Below, piece by piece: positions 1-9,368 of a stretch of 43,021 nucleotides of DNA. The stretch's first letter is position 1. Every line of letters begins with the position of its first letter. Both the position numbers and the translations under genes were made by a program. Origin of the DNA: Caballeronia sordidicola (GTDB lineage: Bacteria; Pseudomonadota; Gammaproteobacteria; Burkholderiales; Burkholderiaceae); NCBI RefSeq assembly GCF_002220365.1, contig NZ_MTHB01000119.1:1-43021 (forward strand). Reading direction: 5' to 3'. The notes beneath the pieces were generated by a model. That model had not been told where the DNA came from. It did not search any database and worked only from the letters and a program-made list of their open reading frames with translations.

Positions 1-143
1 GCGGAGAAAGCGAACGGCGGCCTGTAATGGGTCGCACAGGGGTTCGAGCTTTGCCCCGACCTGAAAGGGTGCAGACTTCCGCGTGGTGCAGTTGTCGCAG
101 ATCAGCGTTTTAGATTCAACGAGGGGCAGCTTGTGAGTAACCG
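1..143. other. Left edge, no gene recognised
   Basis: No open frame in this stretch resembles a known protein, and the helix-turn-helix part of an IS30 transposase that would be expected here is not present. It is probably the junction where an older gene was interrupted by the IS30-type sequence. Confidence 0.4.
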
Positions 144-1040
144 GTGGGGCTACGGTTCAGCGCCTCTCGCCTCAGCAATGAGGCGAATCAACGATGTGAC
201 GTTTGCGAAGGTCGTATGAAAGCTGGTATGACCGGCGTCAGTATGACGTTTAATGCTGTGCTCGAGCTGTATGCGGGGAAACTCGCACGTACAGTTCTTC
301 GGGGGCCGCGTTTCCGAGAGGAGACGTGGCTACCCAATTATCCTACAGACTCCACCCAGCACGTTTCACACGAAACGATCTACACGGCCATCTACGCTCA
401 ACCGCGTGGCGAGCTGCGCCGTCAGCTCATTGCCTGCTTGCGCCACGGTCACAGCACCCGCATGCCCCGCACGCGCGGCACAGACCGGCGCGGGCAGATT
501 CCCGATATGGTCAGTATCCACGTACGGCCGCCTGAAATTGAAGACCGGTTGCTGCCGGGTCACTGGGAAGGTGACTTCATCAAGGGCGCGGGCAACCAAT
601 CTTCTGTCGGCGTTCTGGTCGAACGGACCAGCCGCCTGGTGCTACTCGCCAAGATGGAAGACGCTACCGCCGAGTCCGCGTTAGCAGGCTTCTCCGCCAA
701 ACTAAATTCGATTGTCGCACCGCTGCGGCAAAGCTTTACCTACGACCAGGGCAAAGAGATGTCGCGGCATAAGGAGCTTGCCGCCGCCACTGGCGTGAAC
801 ATCTACTTCTGTGACCCACATAGCCCCTGGCAACGCGGAACCTGCGAGAACACCAACGGGTTGCTTCGCCAATATCTGCCCAAAGGCACCGACCTCTCTG
901 TCTGCAGTCAGGACGAACTCGATGCCATTGCCGACAGTCTGAACAGTCGGCCCCGAGCAACTCACGCGTTCCATTCGCCATTCGAGGTCTTCGCTGCGAC
1001 ACTTGCCTCAGCCAGCCAAACTCAAGGCTCTAAACACTAG
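144..1040 (+). CDS. IS30-family transposase, N-terminus replaced (probably inactive)
   Basis: DDE transposase of the IS30 family. From about residue 66 (YPTDSTQHVSHETIY) the protein follows the family closely. The catalytic triad is visible as D144 in the WEGDF block, D201 in TYDQGKEM and E235 in the CENTNG block. Residues 1-60 do not resemble the usual N-terminal helix-turn-helix (EERYQI...RAIARELKRSPSTISRE type), and the frame only opens with a GTG. The reading frame was therefore probably fused to foreign DNA by deletion or insertion, and terminal-repeat recognition is likely lost. Just after the stop, a TGTTGCGCTTCGG stretch near 1048 may be the right terminal repeat. The IS borders a duplicated piece of the aromatic cluster (1085-1380), so it may have taken part in that rearrangement. 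Confidence 0.85.
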   Translation: MGLRFSASRLSNEANQRCDVCEGRMKAGMTGVSMTFNAVLELYAGKLARTVLRGPRFREETWLPNYPTDSTQHVSHETIYTAIYAQPRGELRRQLIACLRHGHSTRMPRTRGTDRRGQIPDMVSIHVRPPEIEDRLLPGHWEGDFIKGAGNQSSVGVLVERTSRLVLLAKMEDATAESALAGFSAKLNSIVAPLRQSFTYDQGKEMSRHKELAAATGVNIYFCDPHSPWQRGTCENTNGLLRQYLPKGTDLSVCSQDELDAIADSLNSRPRATHAFHSPFEVFAATLASASQTQGSKH

Positions 1041-1084
1041 ACCCTCCTGTTGCGCTTCGGTTTGAAACCGCCCATTCAAAAGTT

Positions 1085-1250
1085 GGTATGCAAGTCGCAC
1101 AGATCTTCATTTGCTAATAGGGCTCGAGAGTAGTTCAATTGGTATCTCGAACGATTGAACCGAGCTCACTAATGACGCGTTTTATCATCACGACGTTTCT
1201 GATTCCAATAAAACCGGATGTTGCTGTTCTTGTGTTTTGGCGTTACTGGC
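1085..1250 (+). promoter_or_regulatory. Duplicated control region (copy of 22245-22419)
   Basis: This stretch aligns with the DNA upstream of the intact amidohydrolase at 22420. Examples are TATGCAA...ATCTTCATTTG at about 1087 versus 22248, and the CAAT-GGT...TTGAA-CGAG block further on. Many substitutions separate the copies, so the duplication is not recent. It now lies upstream of the meta-pathway operon that starts at 1492 and may provide its promoter. That role is inference. Confidence 0.55.
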
Positions 1251-1382
1251 ATGGCTGCCGCGGACAGCCAAACGTCACATATCACCGATCTGGTTCGAGC
1301 CGATCGAATTGCTGCTCTTCCAGGTGAATTGGTACGGTGTCGGCCATGCAGTTTTGATACAGACGCTTGAGCAATATGAATA
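1251..1382 (+). pseudogene. Truncated, frameshifted copy of the amidohydrolase gene at 22420
   Basis: The DNA from the ATG at 1251 matches the first 130 bases of the amidohydrolase gene at 22420-23211. The start codes Met-Ala-Ala-Ala-Asp-Ser-Gln, versus Met-Thr-Ile-Val-Asp-Ser-Gln in the intact gene. One extra base after the Gln codon (CAAACGTCAC here, CAATGTCAC there) shifts the frame, yet the nucleotide match resumes (ATCTGGTTCGAGCC) and runs to CAATATGAA near 1382. After that the two sequences diverge. It is a gene remnant that codes for no useful product. Confidence 0.8.
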
Positions 1383-1491
1383 ATCTTCTGCGTGCCCATC
1401 ATTGATGACGGTAGCTCAGGAAGTACCCGGGCGGCGCAATCGTGGCACCGGCCACTCCATCGAATCCGTCGGAAGTCATATAGGGACAGCC

Positions 1492-1707
1492 ATGCCAATC
1501 GTGCACATTTCGCTCATTGAAGGACGTGACGATGCCACCGTGAAAGCGTGCATCAAAGCAGTCGCACGCACGATCCACGAAACGCTCGGCGCGCCGCTCG
1601 CATCCATCCGGGTCATTGCGACGGTCGTGCCTGCAACGCACTGGGCCGTAGGCGACCAGACCAAGGATGAGACCGCTGCAGCTGCTCAACAGCAGGAGGA
1701 GAGATGA
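1492..1707 (+). CDS. 4-oxalocrotonate (2-hydroxymuconate) tautomerase
   Basis: Small cytosolic isomerase of 71 residues that converts 2-hydroxymuconate to 2-oxohex-3-enedioate in catechol meta-cleavage. The start at 1492 exposes the obligatory Pro after removal of Met. In mature numbering Pro1, Arg11 and Arg39 of the 4-OT active site are all present. The frame stays open upstream to 1402, but a longer protein would bury the catalytic proline. It is the first gene of a five-gene unit, and its stop overlaps the ATG of the hydratase gene (ATGA at 1704-1707). The C-terminal Gln/Glu-rich tail extends a few residues beyond the usual 62-residue family length. Confidence 0.88.
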   Translation: MPIVHISLIEGRDDATVKACIKAVARTIHETLGAPLASIRVIATVVPATHWAVGDQTKDETAAAAQQQEER

Positions 1708-2507
1708 CGCCTAAGCTTATTGAGCAAGCTGCGAACGCGTTATTCGATGCCGCGCGCACCGGTCAATTCATCGCGCCGTTGAGAGAGACGTATGAGCAAC
1801 TCAGCATCGAATCTGCGTACGCCGTGCAACGCTTCAACACTGACCGGCGGTTGAAAGAAGGACACCGCTTGGTGGGTTGCAAGATCGGGCTGACATCGGT
1901 CGCGGTGCAAAAACAACTCGGCGTGGATCGTCCCGATTTCGGCATGCTCTTCGACGACATGGCCTATGGCGACGGCGAACCGATCCCTACATCAATCCTC
2001 ACGCAACCGAAGATTGAAGCCGAGGTGGCGTTCGTGATCGGCCGAGATATTACTATGCCGAATCCAGGCCCGCTCGACGTGCTCAACGCGATCGAGTACG
2101 CGCTGCCCGCGCTTGAAATCGTGGGAAGCCGGATTGCGAAATGGGACATCCGCATCAGCGACACCATCGCGGACAACGCATCGTCGTCAGCATTCGTGAT
2201 CGGCAACAGTCCGCGCAGACTTTCGGAGTTCGACTTGCGTTTGTGCGGCATGGTGATTGAGCGGCGCGGCGAGCCGGTCTCGGTCGGCGCGGGCGCGGCC
2301 TGCCTGGGTAATCCAATCAACGCAGTCGTCTGGCTTGCGCGCACGATGGCCGGCTTGGGCACGCCGCTCAAGGCAGGCGACCTTGTGTTGTCCGGCGCGT
2401 TGGGTCCAATGGTCCCGGTCACACTCGGCGACATCTTTGAAACCCGCATCAACGGACTCGGTTCCGTGCGGGCGGTGTTTGAACACGACTCGGGCGAGGC
2501 ACGATGA
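1704..2507 (+). CDS. 2-oxopent-4-enoate hydratase (XylJ/DmpE/MhpD type)
   Basis: Hydratase of the fumarylacetoacetate hydrolase fold, 267 residues. It adds water to 2-hydroxypenta-2,4-dienoate to give 4-hydroxy-2-oxovalerate. The block GCKIGLTSVAVQKQLGV-RPDFG near residues 58-79 is the hydratase form of the motif. The related decarboxylases have KMG-TS-AKM instead, which lets the two neighbouring paralogs be told apart. ADNASSSAFVIG near 158-169 and the GAGAACLGNPINAVVWLA block are also typical. It overlaps the tautomerase stop and itself overlaps the start of the decarboxylase (ATGATG at 2504). In known pathways the hydratase and decarboxylase form a complex, which fits this tight pairing. 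Confidence 0.85.
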   Translation: MTPKLIEQAANALFDAARTGQFIAPLRETYEQLSIESAYAVQRFNTDRRLKEGHRLVGCKIGLTSVAVQKQLGVDRPDFGMLFDDMAYGDGEPIPTSILTQPKIEAEVAFVIGRDITMPNPGPLDVLNAIEYALPALEIVGSRIAKWDIRISDTIADNASSSAFVIGNSPRRLSEFDLRLCGMVIERRGEPVSVGAGAACLGNPINAVVWLARTMAGLGTPLKAGDLVLSGALGPMVPVTLGDIFETRINGLGSVRAVFEHDSGEAR

Positions 2508-3274
2508 TGAGCAACATTCTCGACTACGCAACGCTCCTCGACGACGCCGCCCGCAACGCCAACGAAGTCTCCCAGTTCGACACTGAAGGCCACTTGTCGC
2601 TCGACGAAGCGTACGCAATTCAAGCGGCATCCATTGAACGCCGGGTGACGCGCGGCGAGCATCGTGTCGGCGTAAAGATGGGTTTCACGAGCCGCGCGAA
2701 GATGATCCAGATGGGACTGTCTGATGTGATCTGGGGACGCCTGACGGCGGGCATGCAGATCGAAGAGGGGACGGCTGTCGACTTCTCGCGTTTCGTGCAT
2801 CCGCGTGTTGAACCGGAGATCGCGTTCGTGCTCAAGCGTCCGCTGTCCGGCAATGTGACCGGTCCCGAAGCGCTCGCAGCAGTGGAAGCCATTGCGCCGG
2901 CGCTGGAGATTATCGATTCGCGCTACAAGGACTTCAAGTTCACGCTGCCGGAAGTGATCGCAGACAACGCTTCGTCGAGCGGGTTCGTGATCGGGCCATG
3001 GTGCAGTCCGCAAATTGATTTCGGCAACCTCGGGTTGACGCTGACCATCGATGGACGCGTGGTGCAGGTCGGCTCGACCGCGGCCTTGCTTGGCCATCCA
3101 TTGCGCTCGCTGGTCGCAGCCGCGCGGCTATCCGCGCTTGCGGGCGAGCCCTTGCAGGCGGGCTGGATTGTTATGGCAGGGGGCGCCACGCCCGCCGAAT
3201 GGATCAAGCCGGGCCAGTACATCGCAGTCGAAATGGAACGCCTCGGGAGCGCCGGCTTTCATGTGAAGAATTAA
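2504..3274 (+). CDS. 4-oxalocrotonate decarboxylase (XylI/DmpH type)
   Basis: Paralog of the preceding hydratase, 256 residues, same fold. It decarboxylates 2-oxohex-3-enedioate to 2-hydroxypenta-2,4-dienoate. The diagnostic [17 protein letters not shown] segment and the [12 protein letters not shown] metal-site region match decarboxylases rather than hydratases. The start overlaps the hydratase stop, and a second in-frame ATG directly follows the first, so translation may begin at either. The acetaldehyde dehydrogenase begins 47 bases downstream. The order tautomerase-hydratase-decarboxylase-dehydrogenase-aldolase differs from the dmp/xyl order, where the tautomerase comes last. Confidence 0.85.
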   Translation: MMSNILDYATLLDDAARNANEVSQFDTEGHLSLDEAYAIQAASIERRVTRGEHRVGVKMGFTSRAKMIQMGLSDVIWGRLTAGMQIEEGTAVDFSRFVHPRVEPEIAFVLKRPLSGNVTGPEALAAVEAIAPALEIIDSRYKDFKFTLPEVIADNASSSGFVIGPWCSPQIDFGNLGLTLTIDGRVVQVGSTAALLGHPLRSLVAAARLSALAGEPLQAGWIVMAGGATPAEWIKPGQYIAVEMERLGSAGFHVKN

Positions 3275-3321
3275 CGAAGACGGCAACCCCGAAACCTTTA
3301 GCTGCGGAGATGGGAAACAGC

Positions 3322-4293
3322 ATGAACAGAAAAGTGAAAGTGGCAATCATCGGACCGGGCAATATTGGCACCGATCTGATGATCAAGGTGATGCGTAACA
3401 GCAAGCATCTGGAGATGGGCGCGATGGTGGGCGTGGACCCCGCATCCGACGGCCTCGCAAGAGCTCAGCGGCTGGGCGTGGCGACCACGGCCGAGGGCCT
3501 GGACGGCTTGCTTGAGCTCGACGTTTTCAAGGACATTGACATCGTCTTTGACGCAACATCAGCCGGCGCCCACAAGCGTCACAACGATGTCCTCCAGGCG
3601 CATGGCGTCCAGGTGATCGACCTGACGCCCGCGGCTATCGGCCCGTATGTGATTCCCGCGATCAACCTTGAAGCCGAGAACGCGGCCAACATGAACATGG
3701 TCACGTGCGGCGGTCAGGCGACCATTCCTATCGTCGCGGCGGTGTCGCGGGTGGCCAAGGTGCATTATGCAGAAATCGTGGCGTCGATATCTAGCAAGTC
3801 CGCGGGCCCCGGCACGCGTGCAAATATCGACGAGTTCACTGAGACGACGCGCAGTGCAATTGAGAAGCTGGGCGGCGCCACGCGCGGCAAGGCGATCATT
3901 GTGCTGAATCCCGCAGAGCCGCCGCTCATCATGCGCGACACAGTGTTCGTTCTGTCGGACCTCGTGGATCAGGCGGCGCTGCTTGCGAGCATCGAGGCAA
4001 TGGTCGCGAGCGTACAGGCCTATGTGCCGGGTTACCGTCTGAAGCAGGAAGTCCAGTTCGATGTGATCGATCCGTCGAAGCCGCTGAACGTGCCGGGTCT
4101 GGGACCCATGCATGGACTCAAGACATCGGTGTTTCTCGAAGTGGAGGGCGCGGCGCACTACTTGCCGTCGTACGCGGGCAATCTTGACATCATGACTTCC
4201 GCCGCGCTCGCTTGCGGTGACATGATGGCGCGTCGCCGCATGGAAGCCGGTGTGGCCCGTGGCGATCGGAAAAATCAGGAGACTGTGCAATGA
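3322..4293 (+). CDS. Acetaldehyde dehydrogenase (acylating), DmpF/MhpF type
   Basis: NAD- and CoA-dependent enzyme that oxidises the acetaldehyde made by the aldolase partner to acetyl-CoA. With the start at 3322 it has 323 residues, close to the family length of about 310. It shows a Rossmann glycine pattern ([11 protein letters not shown], residues 9-18) and the catalytic Cys129 in VTCGGQAT. An in-frame ATG at 3310 is possible, but the run [11 protein letters not shown] is the usual beginning. The frame also stays open to 3199 inside the decarboxylase gene. The 3' end overlaps the aldolase start (ATGA, 4290-4293), as expected for the channelled aldolase-dehydrogenase complex. Confidence 0.9.
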   Translation: MNRKVKVAIIGPGNIGTDLMIKVMRNSKHLEMGAMVGVDPASDGLARAQRLGVATTAEGLDGLLELDVFKDIDIVFDATSAGAHKRHNDVLQAHGVQVIDLTPAAIGPYVIPAINLEAENAANMNMVTCGGQATIPIVAAVSRVAKVHYAEIVASISSKSAGPGTRANIDEFTETTRSAIEKLGGATRGKAIIVLNPAEPPLIMRDTVFVLSDLVDQAALLASIEAMVASVQAYVPGYRLKQEVQFDVIDPSKPLNVPGLGPMHGLKTSVFLEVEGAAHYLPSYAGNLDIMTSAALACGDMMARRRMEAGVARGDRKNQETVQ

Positions 4294-5345
4294 CGACAAA
4301 AAAACTTTATATCTCCGACGTCACGCTGCGCGACGGCAGTCACGCGATTCGCCATCAATACAGCATCGCGAACGTCAAGGCGATTGCGCAGGCGCTGGAT
4401 GTAGCGGGCGTCGACAGCATCGAAGTGGCACATGGCGATGGTATCGAAGGCTCGAGTTTCAACTACGGGTTCGGCGCGCATAGCGACGTGGAATGGATTG
4501 CCGCTGCCGCTGAAAGCGTGAAGACAGCGAAGATCGCAACGCTGCTGATTCCTGGTATTGGCACCATCCACGACCTACGCAATGCATTCGATGCGGGCGC
4601 GCGCATCGTCAGGGTTGCAACGCACTGCACCGAGGCGGATGTATCGCGTCAGCATCTGGAATTCGCTCGCGAGCTGGGGATGGACCCGGTCGGCTTCCTG
4701 ATGATGAGTCACATGACGACGCCGCAAAAACTTGCTGAGCAAGCGAAGCTGATGGAGAGCTACGGCGCGTCCTGCGTGTATGTGGTGGACTCGGGCGGTG
4801 CGTTGGGCATGAACGATGTGCGAGACCGTTTTCGCGCGTTCAAGGACGCGCTTAAGGCCGGGACGGAAACTGGCATGCACGCCCATCACAACCTGAGCCT
4901 TGGAGTAGCCAACTCGCTGGTGGCGATAGAAGAGGGTTGCGACCGTGTCGATGCAAGTCTGGCGGGCATGGGCGCAGGTGCGGGCAATGCGCCGCTCGAA
5001 GTATTTATCGCAGCCGCGGAGCGGCAGGGCTGGCACCACGGCTGCGACCTGTACAAACTGATGGATGCCGCCGACGACCTCGTTCGTCCACTCCAGGACC
5101 GGCCGGTTCGGGTGGACCGGGAGACGCTTGCGTTGGGTTACGCTGGTGTGTATTCGAGCTTCCTGCGTCACGCTGAAGTGGCGGCGAAACGATACGACCT
5201 GAAGACGGTAGACATCCTCGTCGAACTCGGCAAGCGCAAGATGGTCGGTGGCCAGGAGGATATGATCGTCGATGTCGCGCTGGATTTGCTCAAGCAGGTT
5301 CCGCACGAGCAGAGCCATGACCTGCCGACGATGATTGGAGAGTAA
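4290..5345 (+). CDS. 4-hydroxy-2-oxovalerate aldolase, DmpG/MhpE type
   Basis: DRE-TIM metallolyase of 351 residues that cleaves 4-hydroxy-2-oxovalerate to pyruvate and acetaldehyde. The signature [15 protein letters not shown] is at residues 9-23 (Arg14, Asp15, His18), and the metal-binding HAHHN is at about 197-201. It forms a channelled complex with the acetaldehyde dehydrogenase encoded just upstream, and the overlapping genes support coupled translation. It is the last gene of the five-gene unit. No ring-cleavage catechol 2,3-dioxygenase and no hydroxymuconic semialdehyde dehydrogenase accompany it here, so the upper part of this route must lie elsewhere or be served by other genes. Confidence 0.92.
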   Translation: MTTKKLYISDVTLRDGSHAIRHQYSIANVKAIAQALDVAGVDSIEVAHGDGIEGSSFNYGFGAHSDVEWIAAAAESVKTAKIATLLIPGIGTIHDLRNAFDAGARIVRVATHCTEADVSRQHLEFARELGMDPVGFLMMSHMTTPQKLAEQAKLMESYGASCVYVVDSGGALGMNDVRDRFRAFKDALKAGTETGMHAHHNLSLGVANSLVAIEEGCDRVDASLAGMGAGAGNAPLEVFIAAAERQGWHHGCDLYKLMDAADDLVRPLQDRPVRVDRETLALGYAGVYSSFLRHAEVAAKRYDLKTVDILVELGKRKMVGGQEDMIVDVALDLLKQVPHEQSHDLPTMIGE

Positions 5346-6456
5346 TAAGCGGGACTGAGCGACGGCAGTCTCCGGGCCGCTCACCTGCAATCTGTCAATC
5401 CTGACGTGCTGATCGACGTGGCGAGCCTGCCCCATTGTGAGTCGGCGATAAGCAGTAACCGGGTGTCCTTGGCTCGCTAATGCTGCGCGAGACCACAGCA
5501 CGGCGGCGCAGCGTCAGGACTGGATGTCCCTGCCATCGAAATGACGCTGCGGGCACCGCAGCGCCCCTCCTGTGAGCATAGCAATGAATCCCTTGACCGG
5601 ATGACAGAGGTGAATTTGCGAACCGGCCTCGAGTGACGGTCACTCGGGCCCGGTGTCGTCGCGCTCGCCGTGCTACTTGCGCTTGAGTTTTTAAGCCGCT
5701 TCATCGATGGTGCTTTTCCGGGCTTCGAGGTGTGCCGGCGCCTAATTTGCCAAAGTTGGATGGCAGCGTGACATGTAAGTTTTGGCATGTATGTCTTCCA
5801 TATTTTCATTTCAACAAAGCAGCCAACTAGGTGATAGTGGATGCGTCGTTAAGGGGTGAATAAGCTACGCGTCAAAGATAAGATCTAGTTCCGAACTTGA
5901 AAAAGAATCTGGAGACAAGCGATATGAGATGGGTCAAATTGGCATCGCAGTTCCTACCTTCGGCGCTAGCGAAGGTGCCGGGATCGTATATCGTCGATCC
6001 CCGTCGCTTGGTACTTACAAGATCCCGGAGGACGACCAGCGCGAGTGCACAATGCGCGAAATGCGCCGGGTTTGGGCGAGCACGGCCGTCATCCCTAGCG
6101 TATGGCTCGCATAGTCCCTCTGCATTCGCGATTGCGCCGGTTCCGACGGCGCAAATTTTCAGAAAGCCTTACTAGACTTCAACTGATTAATCGCGGCGAC
6201 GCCCAGATTGCGCGTCAAGCCGCTCAGTGCTGCTTTTGCTCGTATTCGTTTACAAGCTTCTTTATTGGACGGAGGCGCGGGACGACCGTCTCGGTCTTTG
6301 GGCAACCGGTCACGATCTGTCTGACGTCGTTAAGATTGCCACCCGATATATCGGCACGCGCAATGGGGCGCTTTTATCAGGCGCATGTCGAGGAGCGGAA
6401 TGCGTGCCTCGATAGCCTAAATAAAGCACTACCAGATGTTCACATTTGGAGATTTC
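5346..6456. other. 1.1 kb with no recognisable gene
   Basis: Both strands carry only short open frames of 60-150 codons, none of which resembles a known family. A plausible ribosome-binding site precedes the frame at 5929-6114 (61 codons), but its product is not recognised. The composition is less GC-biased towards the right. It looks like decayed DNA between two gene blocks plus the leader of the amidohydrolase gene at 6457. Confidence 0.4.
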
Positions 6457-7332
6457 ATGTTCGACAGCCATTCGCATATCGTAACCGCAGACACAGGAAG
6501 CTATCCACCCGCGCCTTTGACTGGCACGCTGAGCAAAGGCGCGCTTGACAATCCGATGCCCGCCGAACGTTTGCTGACGTTGATGGACGAAAATGACGTC
6601 GAACGTACGGTCCTTGTACAGCGCGGGACCGTTTACGGGTACGACAATAGTTACATTGTCGACTCTGCGGCCGCCCATCCCGATCGCTTTTCCGCTGTCT
6701 GTTGCCTCGATGCGCTTGCTCCCGATGCACTTGCTACATTTCGCTATTGGACAATCGAACGAGGCGCCATCGGTATTCGCCTGATGCCGGCATCGTTGGG
6801 CGCTGGAGTCGATCCTGCCAAACGTCTGCCGGAAACCGACTGGTTCGCATCAGACGCTTCGTTACGGATCTGGGATGAAGCCATTGAGAACGAGATATCG
6901 ATCTGCCTGTTCTTTCTGAAGTTCAATCGACAAGCAGGTTTGGTGGCATTGCTAAGCGTGCTTGAGCGGTACCCGGATGCCCTGGTTGTCGTAGATCACA
7001 TCTCGAATCTCGCCGTCGATGAGGGTGCGCCAGAATATGGGATCGATGCATCCTTGCAAGCGCTCTCTGCATTCAAGAACGTCACGATGAAGCTCAGCAC
7101 CATCAACCTCAACCGCATTGATGCTGCAGGTCTTGACCCCGCTTTAGTGGTACGCCGCATAGTCGATGTTTTCGGTGCGGAGCGGATCATGTGGGGGTCC
7201 GACATTGGACAAACGGCGGGCAGCTATGGCGACATGGTGCGCGCCGCGCGGCGCGCAACTGCTCAACTAGGCGATGCGGAGCGGCGAGCAGTGCTTTACG
7301 ACACCGCAGCTCGCGTGTATTACCCACGGTAG
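6457..7332 (+). CDS. Amidohydrolase-family (TIM-barrel) hydrolase, substrate unknown
   Basis: Cytosolic TIM-barrel hydrolase of the amidohydrolase-2 group, 291 residues. The N-terminal FDSHSHIV gives the HxH pair (His5, His7), a histidine lies in VVDHISN near residue 187, and the C-terminal aspartate is in IMWGSDIG. Such proteins include 2-pyrone-4,6-dicarboxylate lactonase (LigI) and related decarboxylases. The start at 6457 is preceded by GGAG with five bases spacing. An ATG at 6436 in the same frame is less well placed. The esterase gene follows 68 bases later, so the two may be co-transcribed. This is one of four amidohydrolase-fold genes in the window. Confidence 0.8.
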   Translation: MFDSHSHIVTADTGSYPPAPLTGTLSKGALDNPMPAERLLTLMDENDVERTVLVQRGTVYGYDNSYIVDSAAAHPDRFSAVCCLDALAPDALATFRYWTIERGAIGIRLMPASLGAGVDPAKRLPETDWFASDASLRIWDEAIENEISICLFFLKFNRQAGLVALLSVLERYPDALVVVDHISNLAVDEGAPEYGIDASLQALSAFKNVTMKLSTINLNRIDAAGLDPALVVRRIVDVFGAERIMWGSDIGQTAGSYGDMVRAARRATAQLGDAERRAVLYDTAARVYYPR

Positions 7333-7400
7333 GTCTTACTAGCTTCCACAAACTAACGATTGTCGGGACATCTCCCTGATCCCGACTACGGAGACTTTCA

Positions 7401-9062
7401 ATGAAACTGTCCTTGAGGCGTGACGCGTCGAACTGCGCCCGTGTAGTAATCTTGATTACTTCATTTTTTTTGCTCTCAGCATGCGGCGATTCGCACGAGG
7501 ATTCGTCTCCGCAAGCGGTGGCTCGTGCCGCCTGTAGTGCTTTGACCAACACCGCAGTTCCCGCCGCTTCAATCGGACTTCCAACTACGGGTGCCAAAGT
7601 CGTGTCGGCAACATTCTTCACTGCGGATACGGCGGGGAATGCCGACGGTGAATATTGTAAGGTATTGGGTGTGATCTCCCCAGTCGATCCGAGCGCTCTT
7701 AACATCAATTTCGAAGTCAATCTCCCGTCGACCTGGAACGGCAAAGCGTTACAACTTGGCGGCGCCGCCTCTGATGGCGTTCTGGTCACCGGCCTTGGTA
7801 TCTACCCGGGTGCTACTGCGACTGCTGCGACCCCTGTAGCACAAGGTTATGTGACCTTCGGGAGCGACTCCGGCCATCAGGGCACGTCCGATAAATCTTT
7901 CATTTCAAATCAAGAGTCTTTCCACAACTTCGGCGGCGACCAGATCAAGAAGACGCACGACTCCGCATTGGCACTGGCGCAGATTCGTTACGGCAAGAAG
8001 TCGCAGTACACGTATTTTATTGGTGGCTCCCAAGGCGGCCATGAGGCGTTCATCGCCGTTCAGCGATATCCCCAAGATTATGATGGGGCTGTTGCCATGT
8101 ACCCGACGTACAACTCGGCGTTGCTCCAACTAGCCTCAAATGCGTTCGCAAAAACAATATATGGAAATGCCGGCGCAGGCTGGCTGGACCCGAACAAGAT
8201 CGCCTTGCTTCAGAATGCTGTCTACAATACCTGCGATGGTCTGGATGGCGTCAAGGACGGGATTATCAGCAATGTTGCTGCGTGCCAAGCGGAGTTCACG
8301 ATCCAGACAGTGCAACAGACATTGCGCTGCCCAGGGGGCACCGACGCCGGTGATACTTGCTTGTCCGACACTCAGATTGCTGCTGTAAATACACTCGACT
8401 CTCCATTCAAACTCGATTTCCCGCTTGCCGATGGACAGCAGACCTTTCCTCACTGGTCCATTCTCGAAGGCGCAAAGTTTCTAACCGGGTTCGGCGCATC
8501 CCGGACACCGTCGCATCCTCCAGCCGCTACGGATGCCTTCCAGTACCTGATCTCCGATCCATCGGTGCGTTACTATTTCACGAACAACCCTAATATCGAT
8601 TCGATCAACGGTTTTAATCCCGATGATTATCAGCCGCAGATTGTTGCTGTGTCGACGGTCCTCGAAACGACTAACCCGGACATATCTGCTTTCAAGGCCC
8701 GCGGGGGAAAGCTGATCCTGCTTCACGGTACTGCCGATGAGGCGGTCTCGCCGTACAACACGATTAACTATTACAACCAGATGATCAGCACGTTAGGTCA
8801 AGCATCGCTCGATCAATTTGTGCGCTTCTATATTGTTCCCGGTTTTGGGCACGGAAGTGGAATCTTCAACGCGCAATGGGACCCACTCACTGTGATTGAT
8901 TCCTGGGTGACACAAGGCAACACGCCTGGAACGCTTACCGCAAGTGACGGAAATAAAGGTGCAACTCGGTCTCGTCCCCTATGTGTCTATCCCGCATGGC
9001 CCAAGTACAACGGTAGTGGCGACATAAACTCCGTGTCCAGCTTCAGTTGCGCCACGTCGTAG
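7401..9062 (+). CDS. Tannase/feruloyl esterase-family lipoprotein, lacking the CS-D-HC disulfide
   Basis: Alpha/beta hydrolase of the tannase family (tannases, feruloyl esterases, MHETase), 553 residues, cleaving esters of aromatic acids. A signal peptide ends in a lipobox (LLSAC, Cys28), so the mature enzyme is probably anchored to the outer membrane. The nucleophile is Ser210 in GGSQGG, the acid Asp446 in GTADEAVSP, the base His484 in GFGHGSG. A Ca-binding-like CDGLDGVKDGII loop is at 278-289. Family members normally have Cys just before the Ser and just after the His, joined by a disulfide; here both are Gly (209 and 485). GGAG lies 9 bases before the ATG. The porin downstream and the catabolic genes suggest it releases an aromatic acid outside the cytosol. 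Which ester is unknown. Confidence 0.87.
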   Translation: MKLSLRRDASNCARVVILITSFFLLSACGDSHEDSSPQAVARAACSALTNTAVPAASIGLPTTGAKVVSATFFTADTAGNADGEYCKVLGVISPVDPSALNINFEVNLPSTWNGKALQLGGAASDGVLVTGLGIYPGATATAATPVAQGYVTFGSDSGHQGTSDKSFISNQESFHNFGGDQIKKTHDSALALAQIRYGKKSQYTYFIGGSQGGHEAFIAVQRYPQDYDGAVAMYPTYNSALLQLASNAFAKTIYGNAGAGWLDPNKIALLQNAVYNTCDGLDGVKDGIISNVAACQAEFTIQTVQQTLRCPGGTDAGDTCLSDTQIAAVNTLDSPFKLDFPLADGQQTFPHWSILEGAKFLTGFGASRTPSHPPAATDAFQYLISDPSVRYYFTNNPNIDSINGFNPDDYQPQIVAVSTVLETTNPDISAFKARGGKLILLHGTADEAVSPYNTINYYNQMISTLGQASLDQFVRFYIVPGFGHGSGIFNAQWDPLTVIDSWVTQGNTPGTLTASDGNKGATRSRPLCVYPAWPKYNGSGDINSVSSFSCATS

Positions 9063-9368
9063 CAAGGTGAAAACGAGGCTAGGCGGCGCTCAATGCGACG
9101 GCACGTCAAGGTCTATGTCGGAGGTCAAAGGTCAGAAGAAGTCGAGCCCCTCCTACGGAGCCGATGAAACATGCGCAGTTTTGACAGATCAAGATGAGCG
9201 CGCGCTGCGGGGGGTAGGCGTGGCCTCAACCGCCGAAATGCATCGAAGATACCTGTCTGAACCAAAATAATATAATAAGTCGTACGTATTAAGGAGGTCG
9301 CTGGGTTTATTTTTCACATGTCATGAATCATATTCTTTCAGAACAAGTTGACAAAAGAGGAGACAAAA
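9063..9368. promoter_or_regulatory. Porin leader region, AT-rich near the gene
   Basis: Intergenic stretch of about 300 bases between the esterase and porin genes. A 67-codon frame at 9067 has no family resemblance and is not called. The last 110 bases become AT-rich (AATATAATAAG near 9268), as expected for a porin promoter. No promoter boxes are assigned. Confidence 0.3.

Noticed and set aside
3199..3321. Longer N-terminus for the acetaldehyde dehydrogenase
   Set aside because: It would overlap the decarboxylase gene and has no family resemblance; the [11 protein letters not shown] start fits.
5929..6114. 61-codon frame with a possible ribosome-binding site
   Set aside because: The product matches no family I can name and the frame is short; kept only as part of the unassigned stretch.
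9067..9270. 67-codon open frame directly behind the esterase gene
   Set aside because: Unrecognised product, no ribosome-binding site; likely chance.
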